Notes under the pieces: generated by a model
What the model was told of the DNA's origin: nothing
The model's database searches: none
The model's input: only the letters and a program-made list of their open reading frames with translations
NCBI RefSeq assembly: GCF_016741775.1
Contig: NZ_JAERRK010000020.1
Location: 108,544-172,543, forward strand
From: Streptomyces actinomycinicus
Lineage (GTDB): Bacteria; Actinomycetota; Actinomycetes; Streptomycetales; Streptomycetaceae
Reading direction: 5' to 3'
DNA length: 64,000 nucleotides
Translations under genes and position numbers: made by a program
Shown here: one piece after another, positions 53,901-62,828 of the stretch
Numbering within the stretch: position 1 is the stretch's first letter
Layout: every line of letters starts with the position of its first letter

Positions 53901-55085
53901 CTGGTCGGCGACCGACCCGATGCCCGACGGCACCGTGGAGCCCCACAGGGTGTCGATGGTGCGGGCGTAGTCGACGTGCCGGAGTGCGGCCCCGTCCACG
54001 TCGAGTTCGGTGAGGTGCCAGGTCTCGGGCGTGCCGAGGTTCAGCATCCGGCCGGTGATCACGTCCGCGGTGTCGCTCGCCGCCTCGAACACACTGCCCC
54101 GGACGTACCTGACCTTCGTCCAGGGGCAGTGGGGCTCGGCGTTGAGCAGGGCGGCGTCGGCGATCCGGTCGTCGAAGTGCACCTGGACCCTGGTCCCGCC
54201 GGTCACTGCGGCGGGCATCGTGAACTGCACGTCGACGACGAGACCGAACCTGCGCTGCAGTTCCGGATAGTCACCGAGCAGGCCGCACGCCTCGTGGAAG
54301 TCGACCCGGTGCTGTGGCACGGCGGCGCGTGCGGCCGGTGCCTTGCCCCGGTCGTAGAACCGGATCGCCTCGGCCAGCGGCAGCATCCGCTTGTCGTCAC
54401 CGGTGTACACGGAGGTCGTACGGTCCATGTGGACCGGTGCGCGGCCGTCGTCGGCGACGGCGCGGGGCGCCGGACCGCCGCCGCTCGCCCGCAACGCCGC
54501 CTGCACCGCCGCGTGGCCGGTCCCCGGATCGCGGCCGAGGAGCAGTACCGGCTCGGAGATCATGTCGACCAGCCGGAACAGCGCCGGATGCTCCCAGCCG
54601 CGGTGGTCGGTGGGCGGTTCCTCGCACAGCAGCCGCTCCTGGCGGGCCCACTCCCGGCGGAGCCTGCTCCGCGTGGTGTCCACCGCGACCGCCTGGTACA
54701 CCCCGGTCACCTCGTCGTGCACCAGCTTGCCCGGGTACGAGCGCAGGGTCCGCCGCTCGGCCGCGAACGCGCCGGCCGGCGGGGGCGGCGCCTTGGGCGG
54801 GCGGACGAAGGTGTCGCCGGGGAACAGGGCCGTCCACAGGGCGGGGTCGGCGCCCGGGTACCGGCCGGTCGGGCGCAGGTCCTTGACCACCGGCCCCTGC
54901 GCGGTGCCGAACCGGAGCCACAGCGAGGGCAGCAGCCCGGCGAGCCGCTCCGGCCAGTGCGCGAAGTACCCGGAGTCGCCGAGCCGGCTGATCTCCGTCA
55001 GCCGTGGGGCGACCAGGACGGACACGCGCACCGTGTCCCCGTCGGCCACTCCGTCGGGAAGCACGGTCCATCGGATGCTGTCCAT
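50931..55085 (-). CDS. Giant uncharacterised protein A, 1384 aa
   Basis: I do not recognise this protein. It has no signal peptide and no membrane helices. Much of it looks like beta-sandwich modules joined by charged linkers. One Ig-like stretch is YGRTYRMRARVVDLAGNSLP near residue 595. Another marked block, RHVAPPKTALHMAEEHGVFD, lies near 695, and two segments of SIRWTVLP type open the protein. The C-terminal ~150 residues (VTVTLQSRAA, LTRYRLLVQEHELYR) are again beta-rich. Base use matches the genome. It starts 2 bp after the stop of giant protein B and precedes the protease, so B-A-protease is a likely operon. Confidence 0.8.
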   Translation of the reverse strand: MDSIRWTVLPDGVADGDTVRVSVLVAPRLTEISRLGDSGYFAHWPERLAGLLPSLWLRFGTAQGPVVKDLRPTGRYPGADPALWTALFPGDTFVRPPKAPPPPAGAFAAERRTLRSYPGKLVHDEVTGVYQAVAVDTTRSRLRREWARQERLLCEEPPTDHRGWEHPALFRLVDMISEPVLLLGRDPGTGHAAVQAALRASGGGPAPRAVADDGRAPVHMDRTTSVYTGDDKRMLPLAEAIRFYDRGKAPAARAAVPQHRVDFHEACGLLGDYPELQRRFGLVVDVQFTMPAAVTGGTRVQVHFDDRIADAALLNAEPHCPWTKVRYVRGSVFEAASDTADVITGRMLNLGTPETWHLTELDVDGAALRHVDYARTIDTLWGSTVPSGIGSVADQVVGTGTPAARGGGITLLHNDRDRHLAGLIGADLGRQAATGEVELAAEHLVRGYRVDIGTVDPATGEVTQWRSLLRRRGRYTIRRPGRQPVPVQAAPDEGLVRGSAVTADAADDRQMYGHQAVFGWDGWSLAAPRPGRTIGLDNQPEAPAPPVSPDVPLDTKFTAEPGSLPVLRYGRTYRMRARVVDLAGNSLPHTASTPDTVRSDAITYGRWEPVPQPVVLPLLPFSEGESAERLVIRSTVTDDDRPVSTDAYVLLRSNVPDHEARSEVDGLDRRYKPVAERHVAPPKTALHMAEEHGVFDAAFGADKPARLREQYFAAASRESGSFLDTVVREADWPHLEHDLLREGEIHIAKHDVHDPLPLTRLPLPRRGAELEQGEYVVHSGERLILPYLPDVLAEGVMLRGLPGDTENRKIPFPGPWPQAKPFKVRVKEGTDEPRWHDGLLERVLEVFLAKGEIVTVRLSCYLNPRKLPLLRQWSLLTASPFWAELPDQDKEFVTRASADGENWMLTPWVELTLVHAVEKPVHRPELAGLVLHRTAGQSAVRVTGRLTSHAESSGHVEVDAHWSEWLDDVTRPAPARIDGHTHLEDINLRYTDELTEVDRRHEFGDTRHRNVRYTPTAVTRFREYFHPSLTEDRANVTRVGPATDALAVPSSRRPEPPVVAYTVPTFRRERTVDREHGTVTQLRRPGGLRVFLKRPWFSSGDDEMLAVILDPGTTLPDTFATRWGVDPVWGETTPLPAPAAGHFPNAERAPTGLRLAESPDAAPVPVNAVAFTPQYHQERRLWYADIDVDPYGGTTGPHPHYFPYLRLALARYQPYSVDPLHLSTVERADFAQLVPPRTVTGRREGDRLTVRLTGPATYNELGEAGGTGVSAAAASRRVTVTLQSRAAVGEDDMDWKQAGDPVQLTCRSDGSGFAWTGGIAPPAGQVLTRYRLLVQEHELYRTDPDTATDTVTVSGTAVPAARRLVHADHFDLNVGLLGRIDFEF

Positions 55086-55087
55086 GA

Positions 55088-58000
55088 TCAGTCCACTCCC
55101 GCGAAGGCCGTGCAGTAGTCGAAGACCGGGTCGATGTGCGCACCTGTCGTGGGATCGTCGTACGGCGACATGAGGTCGGCGAACGACGGCGGTACGACGG
55201 CCGGGCCGGGCTCGGCCCCGAGCAACGCGGTGTGCGGCCCGCTGCCCGCGAACCTCCTCTCGCAGTGGATCGTCACCGATTCCTCGAAGAAACCGATCTC
55301 GATGCTGATGGTCAGGCTGGCCCGGCCGACCGCGTAGCCGTCCTCGTAGCCCAGTTCCATGTACAGCTCGATGGAGGCCGAGACGATGCCGAGGACGTCG
55401 ACCTCGCCGCGCGCCCGCAGGTAGCCGACGAGTTTGACGGACTTGGCGGCCAGGTCGAGCCGGAAGTAGATGCCGGCCATCACCGACAGGCTGCCGCTGG
55501 CCACCCCGAAGTCCATCGACACCGCGGCCCCGAACTCCAGGGCGGCTTCGAGTACGGCGATGTCCTGGGGCGTCAGCACGATCCCGAAGTAGCCGCCGCC
55601 GCCGAGCATCGACACGGTCAGCCGGAAAGGTGCCTCACGCCGGCAGAAGGAGAATCCGGCCTGCAGCGGGGTGTCGCCGATGAACGGCACCGAGAACCCG
55701 GCGTTCAGCGAGAGGTTCTCCAGGCTGAACACGCCTACGGCCGCATTGGGCAACTGCATCGAGTAGGCGGCGTGGACGCCTCCGCCGTCGACGGTGACGG
55801 CCGGCGGGTCGCTGAAGCCGTCGAGGGGGATGAGCTTGCGCAGCGTCTGGACGAACGCCAGGTTCCCGACGAAGTCGACACCGCGGAACTTCACCTCCAC
55901 ATCGGGTTTCCGCCCGGCGCGCATGGTGAAGCGGATCCCGTCGAAGTGCAGCACGACCGCTTCGAAGTGCGGAACCATGCGCAGCTCGAACTCGCCGAGA
56001 GTGCAGGTGATGTCCGCGGCCTGCGGCTGCTGCGGGTGCAGAGAGCCGCGCAGATCGGCGGCGAGAGTCAGCTTGCCCACCGGCCAGAAGACCGCTTCCT
56101 CGGGCGTCGTGGGCGTCTCCGCGCCGGGGGTCCACGCATGGATGTCGGGCTGCCACTCCAGCCGGGAGTTGACGACGTCGGGCAACTTGGCGCCGAGGGC
56201 GGCGAGTTCGACCGCCTTCTTCAGCGCGAGTGCCTGTCCCACCGCGCTGTCCCAGGTCCCGGCCTGCTCGGCGATGCGGCTGAGCAACTGCCGGACGGCG
56301 AGGTCCACCGCGGCGGGCAGCGCGTCGCGCAGCGCGGTGAGCGCGTCGGAGAACGCGGTGAACCCGTTCTCCACTTCCTCGATGGTGGTGGGTTCGGGCG
56401 ACTGCTCCAGCTGGCCGGTGATGAAGTCGACGAGCAACTGCGTGAAGGCGGCCGCGGCATCCGTCACCCGTACGACCGACTCGGCGATCTCCGGGAACTG
56501 TTCCTCGAGTCCGGTCAGCGGATCACGCAGCCCGCGGAGGTCGCCGAGGAATCCGGTGACCGCGTCGACCGTCGCGGTGAAGAAGTTCGGTGCCTTGAGG
56601 TTGTCCAGGCCGGTCTCGCTCATGATCTCGGCGAGCGGGAACATCCCGAACAGTTTCGCCCCGGCCAGCTCCCCGAAGTAGTCGAGCGGACTGAACCTGC
56701 CCTGGAGGAGCCTGGCCCACTTGTCCGCGCCCGCGGTGGTGCCGTCGGCGGGGCGGACGGGGCTCGCGGCCACCGGCCCGGTGAGCCGGGACAGGCCGGC
56801 GACCGGGAAGTTGGGCTGGGCGAGCGCCCCGGCGCTCTGGCCGCCGTGCCGGAAGGTCAGGTCGAAGGGTTCGGCCAGCTCGATGAACACCTGGCCCTTG
56901 TTGGCGTCGGTGAAGCCGCTCCGCGCGTAGGGCTCGGGGTAGAACACCGACCGTGCCCGGTCGCCGCCGTATCCGGTGCCGAACCGGCTCAGCGCGGGGA
57001 CCACGGCCCGGGCCCAGCGTACGGTCGGCAGGAAGCGGGGGTGGTCGGTCGGGTCCAGGTCGAGGAGCGACGGGGCGGTGGCCGCGCCCCAGACCAGTAG
57101 CCCGGTCGCCAGGGTGGTGTCGCCGGGTTTCCGGCTGGGCGCGTACGCGATGTCCTGCCCGCGTACGTCGGCGACGACCCGGCCGACGCCGGCACGGCCC
57201 GTGTCCGGCGGCTCCTGCGTCGGCTCCGTGCCCAGCCCCTGGTAGTGCTCGACGACCTTCTGCACGTCGGCCTTGTTCTCGTGCACCAGCTTGCCGAGGA
57301 AGGCCATGGGGGTACGGAACTCCAGCGTGCGGCCGTCCAGATCGACCACGCTCACCTGGAACCGGAACGGATCCTCGCTTGCGGTCACCGGGAAGAACGC
57401 GAGCTTGTCACCGGGTTCGCCGCCCGGGTCGGTCAGCTCCGGAATCGTCTGCGGCGCTTCGAGATCCGGTGTGACCAGGGTGATCAGCCGGACACTGGTG
57501 AACGGGAAGAGCCGGTGCAGCCGCTTCTGGTCCTCGTTCTCCCCGGGCCGCCCGTAACCGCGCACCGGTTCGCGGACCATGATGAAGAACCGCTGGTGGA
57601 GATAGGCGGCGTTGTCCGGCCGCGCGTGGTCGAACTTCCGCTCGGTGACCTTCACCAGGTCGGCCAGGTGCCCGAACGGGAAGAGCCTGCCGCGGTACGT
57701 GACCCGGACGTAGTGGTCGCGGCCCAGCGCGGCACGGTGCCGCCACTGGGTGACGTCGAAGCCGGTGGGCGGACGGTCCCATCTGCCGAGCGCGTCCAGC
57801 CAGCCGCCCATCGCGGACAGCATCAGGTTGTCCACCTGCAGCGGCGCGGGCCGGAAGCCGTCCGGCAGACCGGTGCCGGAGGTGAGGTGCACCACCGAGG
57901 ACCGGTCCTTGCGGTCCAGGGCCATGGTGAACTCGTTGCCGCCGGCGGGCAGCGGGTGCGGGTCGGCGGGGTCGAAGCCCGGGTCACGGGTCCACACCGC

Positions 58001-58762
58001 GCGGGCACGGGAGGCGAGCAGCCGGCTGTGCCACAGCTCGATGCGGTCGTCCGGCTGCGGGGGAGCGGTCGTGTGCGTCCAGGAGGCCGTCTGCGGCGGT
58101 GACAGCAGGAGCCGGTACGGCAGTTCGATGCCGGTCCGCGGATTCGCCGCGTCCGCCAGGGGGTTCTCCGGGCCGGGCCCGGAGGCCGGGGCCTCGGGCC
58201 CCACGGAGGCGGCCGGGAGCAGTCCGGCGTCCGCGGGACCGTCCGGCCCGTGCCGGGCGGTCAGTACCGCGACGGTCCGCGCCAGTCGAAGCGCCTCGAG
58301 AACATCGGCGGGCCGGCCGGCGACGACGTTCCGCAGACCGGCCGCCGCGTCCGCTTCACGCGCCGCGTCCACGACGCGCAGCGGGAGGTTCCGCATCGCG
58401 GTCAGGAGCCCGGGGTCGGTGTACTCGATGATGTCCTCGGCGCCCACGGCGAACACCAGCACGCTACGGCCGCTGATGCGGGAGGCGACCGGCGGCGGCT
58501 TGTGCGGTTCACCGCCGGACGCGGGAGCCTGCGGCGCGGACTCCGGAATTCCCGGGCTCACTTCCAGGAATGCCTGTTCGGCGACATGCTGTGGGCCGAA
58601 CGTGACGACGAGAAAGGCGGGTCGAGCCGGATCCTGCCGGACGAGCCGCCGCGGGCCGAGCAGCGGACGCTCCAAGCGCAGCCCGGGAAAGCCGAATTGA
58701 AGATCGAGGAGATCGGTCGCCCGCAACAAACGGTACGGGCCTGGTGGTTGTGACGCGGCCAT
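55088..58762 (-). CDS. Giant uncharacterised protein B, 1224 aa
   Basis: I do not recognise this protein. ATG 58762 has GGGGGAAG just upstream. The N-terminal half (about 1-620) is mixed alpha/beta with RLLRATDLLDLQFGFPGLRL at the start and DYVRVTYRGRLFPFGHLADL near 345. A helical section near 700-860 is rich in Ala, Leu and Glu. The last ~300 residues are Gly-rich beta-strands (LSLNAGFSVPFIGDTPLQAG, MLGGGGYFGIVLTP, GIYFRLDLAAKSVKLVGYL) that look like a barrel or stacked sheet. There are no export signals. It is the first gene of the B-A-protease run. Confidence 0.8.
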   Translation of the reverse strand: MAASQPPGPYRLLRATDLLDLQFGFPGLRLERPLLGPRRLVRQDPARPAFLVVTFGPQHVAEQAFLEVSPGIPESAPQAPASGGEPHKPPPVASRISGRSVLVFAVGAEDIIEYTDPGLLTAMRNLPLRVVDAAREADAAAGLRNVVAGRPADVLEALRLARTVAVLTARHGPDGPADAGLLPAASVGPEAPASGPGPENPLADAANPRTGIELPYRLLLSPPQTASWTHTTAPPQPDDRIELWHSRLLASRARAVWTRDPGFDPADPHPLPAGGNEFTMALDRKDRSSVVHLTSGTGLPDGFRPAPLQVDNLMLSAMGGWLDALGRWDRPPTGFDVTQWRHRAALGRDHYVRVTYRGRLFPFGHLADLVKVTERKFDHARPDNAAYLHQRFFIMVREPVRGYGRPGENEDQKRLHRLFPFTSVRLITLVTPDLEAPQTIPELTDPGGEPGDKLAFFPVTASEDPFRFQVSVVDLDGRTLEFRTPMAFLGKLVHENKADVQKVVEHYQGLGTEPTQEPPDTGRAGVGRVVADVRGQDIAYAPSRKPGDTTLATGLLVWGAATAPSLLDLDPTDHPRFLPTVRWARAVVPALSRFGTGYGGDRARSVFYPEPYARSGFTDANKGQVFIELAEPFDLTFRHGGQSAGALAQPNFPVAGLSRLTGPVAASPVRPADGTTAGADKWARLLQGRFSPLDYFGELAGAKLFGMFPLAEIMSETGLDNLKAPNFFTATVDAVTGFLGDLRGLRDPLTGLEEQFPEIAESVVRVTDAAAAFTQLLVDFITGQLEQSPEPTTIEEVENGFTAFSDALTALRDALPAAVDLAVRQLLSRIAEQAGTWDSAVGQALALKKAVELAALGAKLPDVVNSRLEWQPDIHAWTPGAETPTTPEEAVFWPVGKLTLAADLRGSLHPQQPQAADITCTLGEFELRMVPHFEAVVLHFDGIRFTMRAGRKPDVEVKFRGVDFVGNLAFVQTLRKLIPLDGFSDPPAVTVDGGGVHAAYSMQLPNAAVGVFSLENLSLNAGFSVPFIGDTPLQAGFSFCRREAPFRLTVSMLGGGGYFGIVLTPQDIAVLEAALEFGAAVSMDFGVASGSLSVMAGIYFRLDLAAKSVKLVGYLRARGEVDVLGIVSASIELYMELGYEDGYAVGRASLTISIEIGFFEESVTIHCERRFAGSGPHTALLGAEPGPAVVPPSFADLMSPYDDPTTGAHIDPVFDYCTAFAGVD

Positions 58763-59251
58763 GCGCTTCCCCCGTCGCTGAATCGCGGGTCTTCGCAACA
58801 CTGGTCAGGTGTCAGCAATGAGTGTTGCAGACGCAGTTCGCCCGTGTCACCGAACGGGGAGCCACATTACGGCCGTTCAACTGAGGTACCGATTCTTCAT
58901 CCCGGCATCGCTCGATGCGGACGAATCATCGGCACGTCCCGGCGGAACGAATCATCGGCACGTCCGGTGAAACGCCGTGGGCGCCGTCCATTCCGTTCGA
59001 ATTTCTTAATCCGTTCGAACGGCACTTCCGAATGCCGCCGCGTTTCCGGCACCCCGGAAACGCGGGCGGGGGGCCGCCGGACTCCGGCCGTCTCCTTCAC
59101 ACCCCGTGTTTCCATGGTCACGGACGGTGGTGCCGGTTCCGCCGAACCGGTCCGGGTGTGGGCTTCCTCGTTCTTGGACGACCATGGATGGAGGCAGGAC
59201 GCCCGCCGGTGGAGCACGAGCCGAAGCGCCGGGCGGGAAGGACAATGAGGC
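58763..59251. other. 489-bp divergent region with a 19-bp exact direct repeat
   Basis: This lies between giant protein B and the phosphatase gene, which read outward. ACGAATCATCGGCACGTCC occurs twice (58921-58939 and 58947-58965), 26 bp apart. CCGTTCGAA occurs twice nearby, at about 58992-59000 and 59011-59019. These could be binding sites for a regulator of either operon. The stretch is A+T-richer than coding DNA. No gene is recognisable. Confidence 0.65.
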
Positions 59252-61321
59252 ATGGGCAAGACGGACTCCTCCCCGGCAGGGGACGGCCGGCCGGCGGCGG
59301 GTCCCGCCGCGCCGCCCAGTGGTCTGCTCGATCTCCTGAGCGTCGCCGCGGTGGTGCTGAACGCGGAGGGTCAGGTCGTCTTCTGGAGTTCCCGCGCCGA
59401 CGACCTGTTCGGCTACACCGCCTCGGAGGCGCTGGGCCAGTACGCGGCCCAGCTGACGATCCACGAGGAACACCGGGACGAAGTGATCAAGCTGTTCGCC
59501 GAGGTCATGGAGTCCGGCACCGACTGGGCCGGGGTCTTCCCGATCCGGCACAAGGACGGCAGCACCCGCCTGGTGGAGTTCCGCAACATGCGGCTCCTGG
59601 ACGACCTCGGTGACACCTACGCCCTCGGCCTCGCCGCGGACCAGGCCACCGTGGAGCAGGTCGAGCGGGACGCCGCCCTGGCCATGCGGCTGGTCTCCCA
59701 GTCCCCGGTCGGGCTGGCCATCCTGGACTCGGACCTGCGGTACGTGGCCGTCAACCCCGCCCTCGAACGCATCACGGGCCAGTCCGCGGCCGAGCGTCTG
59801 GGCCGGTCGGCCGGGGAGGTGCTGACCTTCCTGGACACGGACCCCGAGGCGCGCCTGCGCCACGTCCTGGAAACCGGCAAATCGGTCGTGGACCGGGACA
59901 TCGTCTGCCGTCCCCCCGGCGACCCGGACCACGATCACGCCTGGTCCGTCTCGTACTACCGGCTCGAGGACTCCGGCGGCCGGGTCCTCGGCCTGGCCTA
60001 CTCCGTCATCGACGTCACCGAGCGTCATCGAGCCGCCGCGGAGGCGGCGCGGGCCCGGCAACGGCTGGCACTGATCGCCGGCGCCTCCGCCTCCGTCGGC
60101 ACCACCCTCGACCTGGACACGACCGCCCGCGAGCTGGCCGACGTCGTCGTACCGCTCCTCGCCGACGTCGCCGCCGTGGATGTGCTCGACAGCGCGCTGC
60201 AGGGCCGGGCCGCGGCGCACACGGGACCCTCCCGGTTCCGGGCGCTCGCCGTCCGCGCGGCTCACCCCACCGAGGCGGTCTGCGCGGCCGATCCGCTCGG
60301 GGAAATCACCGCCTACGACGACGACCGCCTGATCTCCCGGTGCATGCGCACCCGCGAACCGGTACTGGTGCCCCGCGTCACCCACCAGGATCTGTGGCGC
60401 ATCGCCCGCCACGGCGACGCCGCCTCCCTGCTGGCCGCGGCCGGTGTGCACTCCTACCTCGCCGTACCGCTCGTGGCCCGGGGCGAGGTGCTCGGCGCCC
60501 TCGACCTCAAGCGCACCCGGAACCCGGTGCCCTTCGACGACGACGACGCGCTGCTCGCCGTCGAACTGGCCGCCCGGGCCGCGGTCTGCATCGACAATGC
60601 CCGCGGATACCGGATCCAGCGCCACGCGGCCCTCACCCTCCAGCGCAGCCTGCTCCCCGAGCCGGCGACGCGTGTCCCCGGCCTGGAGATCGCCTGCCGC
60701 TACCAGCCCGCCGGCGCCATGAGCGAGATCGGCGGCGACTGGTACGACGCCATCCCCCTCCAGGGCGACAAGACCGCCCTGGTCGTCGGGGACGTCATGG
60801 GCAACGGCATCAACGCCGCCGCCGCCATGGGCCAACTCCGCACCGCTACCCGTGCGTTCGCCGAACTCGACCTGGAGCCCGCCGAGGCACTGCGCCACCT
60901 CGATCACCTGACCGAGGGCATCGAGCAGACGATCACCACCTGCATCTACTGCGTCCACGACCCGCACCGCGGCCGCTGCCAGATCTGCCTCGCCGGCCAC
61001 CTGCCACCGGCCCTCATGCGGGCCGGCCGGGCGGCACGACTGCTCGACCTGCCCACGGGCGCACCGCTCGGCGTGGGCGGGGTCCCCTTCGAGGTCGGCA
61101 CCATCGCCTTCCGCCCCGGTGACCAGCTCGTCCTCTACACCGACGGCTTGGTCGAGACCCGGAACGAGCCCATCGACGCCCGGCTCGGCATCCTCCTCGA
61201 CGTCCTCACCGCGACGCGTGGCCAGAGCCTGGAAGACACCTGCGATCACGTCCTCGAGGTGCTGCGTCCGCCCGGCGGCGAGGACGACGTCGCCCTGCTC
61301 ATCGCCCGGGCCCGTCCCTGA
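59252..61321 (+). CDS. PAS-PAS-GAF-SpoIIE (PP2C) serine phosphatase
   Basis: The protein has 689 residues. Two PAS domains (about 25-130, FWSSRADDLFGYTASEALGQ; about 140-255, LAILDSDLRYVAVNPALERI) are followed by a GAF domain (about 265-435, VPLVARGEVLGALDLKR). A SpoIIE-type PP2C domain fills 460-685, with metal motifs EIGGDWYDAIPL and VVGDVMGNGINAAA, LVLYTDGLVE and GGEDDVALLIAR. In Streptomyces such proteins dephosphorylate anti-anti-sigma factors in stress or developmental switches. No kinase or anti-sigma partner is adjacent, so its target is encoded elsewhere. Confidence 0.93.
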   Translation: MGKTDSSPAGDGRPAAGPAAPPSGLLDLLSVAAVVLNAEGQVVFWSSRADDLFGYTASEALGQYAAQLTIHEEHRDEVIKLFAEVMESGTDWAGVFPIRHKDGSTRLVEFRNMRLLDDLGDTYALGLAADQATVEQVERDAALAMRLVSQSPVGLAILDSDLRYVAVNPALERITGQSAAERLGRSAGEVLTFLDTDPEARLRHVLETGKSVVDRDIVCRPPGDPDHDHAWSVSYYRLEDSGGRVLGLAYSVIDVTERHRAAAEAARARQRLALIAGASASVGTTLDLDTTARELADVVVPLLADVAAVDVLDSALQGRAAAHTGPSRFRALAVRAAHPTEAVCAADPLGEITAYDDDRLISRCMRTREPVLVPRVTHQDLWRIARHGDAASLLAAAGVHSYLAVPLVARGEVLGALDLKRTRNPVPFDDDDALLAVELAARAAVCIDNARGYRIQRHAALTLQRSLLPEPATRVPGLEIACRYQPAGAMSEIGGDWYDAIPLQGDKTALVVGDVMGNGINAAAAMGQLRTATRAFAELDLEPAEALRHLDHLTEGIEQTITTCIYCVHDPHRGRCQICLAGHLPPALMRAGRAARLLDLPTGAPLGVGGVPFEVGTIAFRPGDQLVLYTDGLVETRNEPIDARLGILLDVLTATRGQSLEDTCDHVLEVLRPPGGEDDVALLIARARP

Positions 61322-61332
61322 GCCCCGGGCGG

Positions 61333-61419
61333 TCACGACACCTCCCGCCTCCCCGGCCCGCCATGACACCTCCCACCTCCTCGGCCGGCCGTGACACCTC
61401 CGCCTCCCCGGCCGGTCAG
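61333..61419. repeat. 28-bp tandem repeat after the phosphatase stop codon
   Basis: Three copies of (TG)ACACCTCCCGCCTCC plus a GGCCGG segment are in register at about 61337, 61365 and 61393, beginning 12 bp after the stop of the SpoIIE-type gene. Confidence 0.8.
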
Positions 61420-61562
61420 GCCGCCTCCGCCCGCGGTGATCCCCTGCGGGGAGGCGCCCCTCGGGGGCGCGGGCCGGCCGGCCCGGAGAGCGCTGGAACC
61501 GTCCGCCTCGTGGGGCCGTCTTGGGCGCTGACTGTGTACGGAGCGGGGATGTGGGGGGCGTT

Positions 61563-62687
61563 GTGACGCGGAGAGTGACGAAGGCGGGTCTCGTGGCGGT
61601 GGCCGTCGCGACGGTGCTGGGGGCCTCGGCCTGCGGCGGGGCAGCCGGCACGGTGGCCGGGCAGAGCGGCGGGAAGGTCCCCGCGCGCGGGACGGACGAG
61701 TCCGCGGCCTCCGCCGGGGACGCGGCGCCGGCCGGCTCGTCGCCGGCGTCTTCCGGTGCCGTCGGCACGATGTCCGGGCTCGCGCAGGCCGGGGCGTCGT
61801 CCACCACCCGGAAGGTGCCGTGGAACCTGGACATCCTGGACCAGCGGTCGCGGCCGCTGAACGGAAGGCTCACCACCACCGCCACGGGCAAGGGCGTGCA
61901 CGTCTACGTGATCGACACCGGGATGGACATCACCCACAAGGAGTTCGGCGGACGCGCCCGTCTCGGCGCCGACTTCGTGGGTCCGAAGGACTCCGGTGAC
62001 TGCTTCAGCGAGGCGGGCACCGGCCACGGCACGTTCGTCGCGGGCGTCATCGGCGGGGCGAAGTACGGGGTGGCGCCCAAGGCGGAACTCGTACGCGTCC
62101 AGGGCATCCTGTGCGAGAGCGACGGCGGCGGCTCCCCGGAAGCGGCCGAGGCGGCCCTGGTGAAGTCGGTCAAGTGGGTCACCGCGCACGCGCAGAAGCC
62201 CGCGGTGGTGAACATGTCGCTCAACCTCGACCACCGGTCCACGGCCCTGGAGTCCGCCGTGAAGAAGATGGTCGACGCCGGGATCCCGACGGTGGTGTCG
62301 GCCGGCAACTTCCACGACGACGCCTGCAAGCACTCCCCGGCCGGCGTCCCCGGCACCATCGTCGTGGCGGCCTCCACCTCGAACGACCGCGCGTGGAGCG
62401 ACAGCGGCTCCTACGGCTCGGGCTACGGCCGGTGCGTGGACCTGTACGCCCCCGGCCAGAAGGTGACCGCCGCCCTCGCCGGCGGCGGTACGACCACGGA
62501 GGACGGCGGCGCGACGTCCTGGGCCGCGCCGCATGCGACCGGCGTGATCGCGCTGTACCTGTCGGCACACCCCCACGCCACGGCCAGGGAGGTCCACGTC
62601 TGGCTCGACCGCACGGCCACCCGCGGTGTCGTGCGCGGCGTCCCTTCCGGCACTCCGAACCGCCTGCTCAACACCGGCGGCCTCTGA
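61563..62687 (+). CDS. Subtilisin-family (S8) serine protease, exported
   Basis: This 374-residue protein has a signal sequence ending ...ATVLGASAC, a weak lipobox (Cys26). A Ser/Ala-rich linker precedes the S8 domain: Asp in YVIDTGMDI near residue 117, His in GTGHGTFVAGVI near 160, the oxyanion segment VVSAGNFHDDAC near 248, and Ser in GATSWAAPHATG near 322. It resembles secreted aqualysin/proteinase K-type enzymes. GTG 61563 has GGGGGG 4 bp upstream. It probably works at the cell surface. The 3' end is duplicated downstream. Confidence 0.92.
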   Translation: MTRRVTKAGLVAVAVATVLGASACGGAAGTVAGQSGGKVPARGTDESAASAGDAAPAGSSPASSGAVGTMSGLAQAGASSTTRKVPWNLDILDQRSRPLNGRLTTTATGKGVHVYVIDTGMDITHKEFGGRARLGADFVGPKDSGDCFSEAGTGHGTFVAGVIGGAKYGVAPKAELVRVQGILCESDGGGSPEAAEAALVKSVKWVTAHAQKPAVVNMSLNLDHRSTALESAVKKMVDAGIPTVVSAGNFHDDACKHSPAGVPGTIVVAASTSNDRAWSDSGSYGSGYGRCVDLYAPGQKVTAALAGGGTTTEDGGATSWAAPHATGVIALYLSAHPHATAREVHVWLDRTATRGVVRGVPSGTPNRLLNTGGL

Positions 62688-62723
62688 CCCGCCCGCTCAA
62701 CACCGGCGGCCTCCGACCCGCCC
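62666..62723. repeat. 29-bp tandem duplication spanning the S8 protease stop codon
   Basis: Two 29-bp copies (62666-62694 and 62695-62723), beginning GCTCAACACCGGCGGCCTC, differ at one base. That base turns the stop TGA of the first copy into CGA in the second. Confidence 0.92.
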
Positions 62724-62828
62724 CGGCCACCCCGGCTGAGAAGATCGTCCGAGACCTGCAGCGGATCCCGGAAGGAACCGACAGATCATGTACGTCCACG
62801 TGGCACGGGGCAGGACGGAGGCGTTCGG

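Noticed and set aside
59006..61891. 961-codon minus-strand frame opposite the SpoIIE phosphatase
   Set aside because: It mirrors the PAS/GAF/PP2C gene; no motifs of its own.
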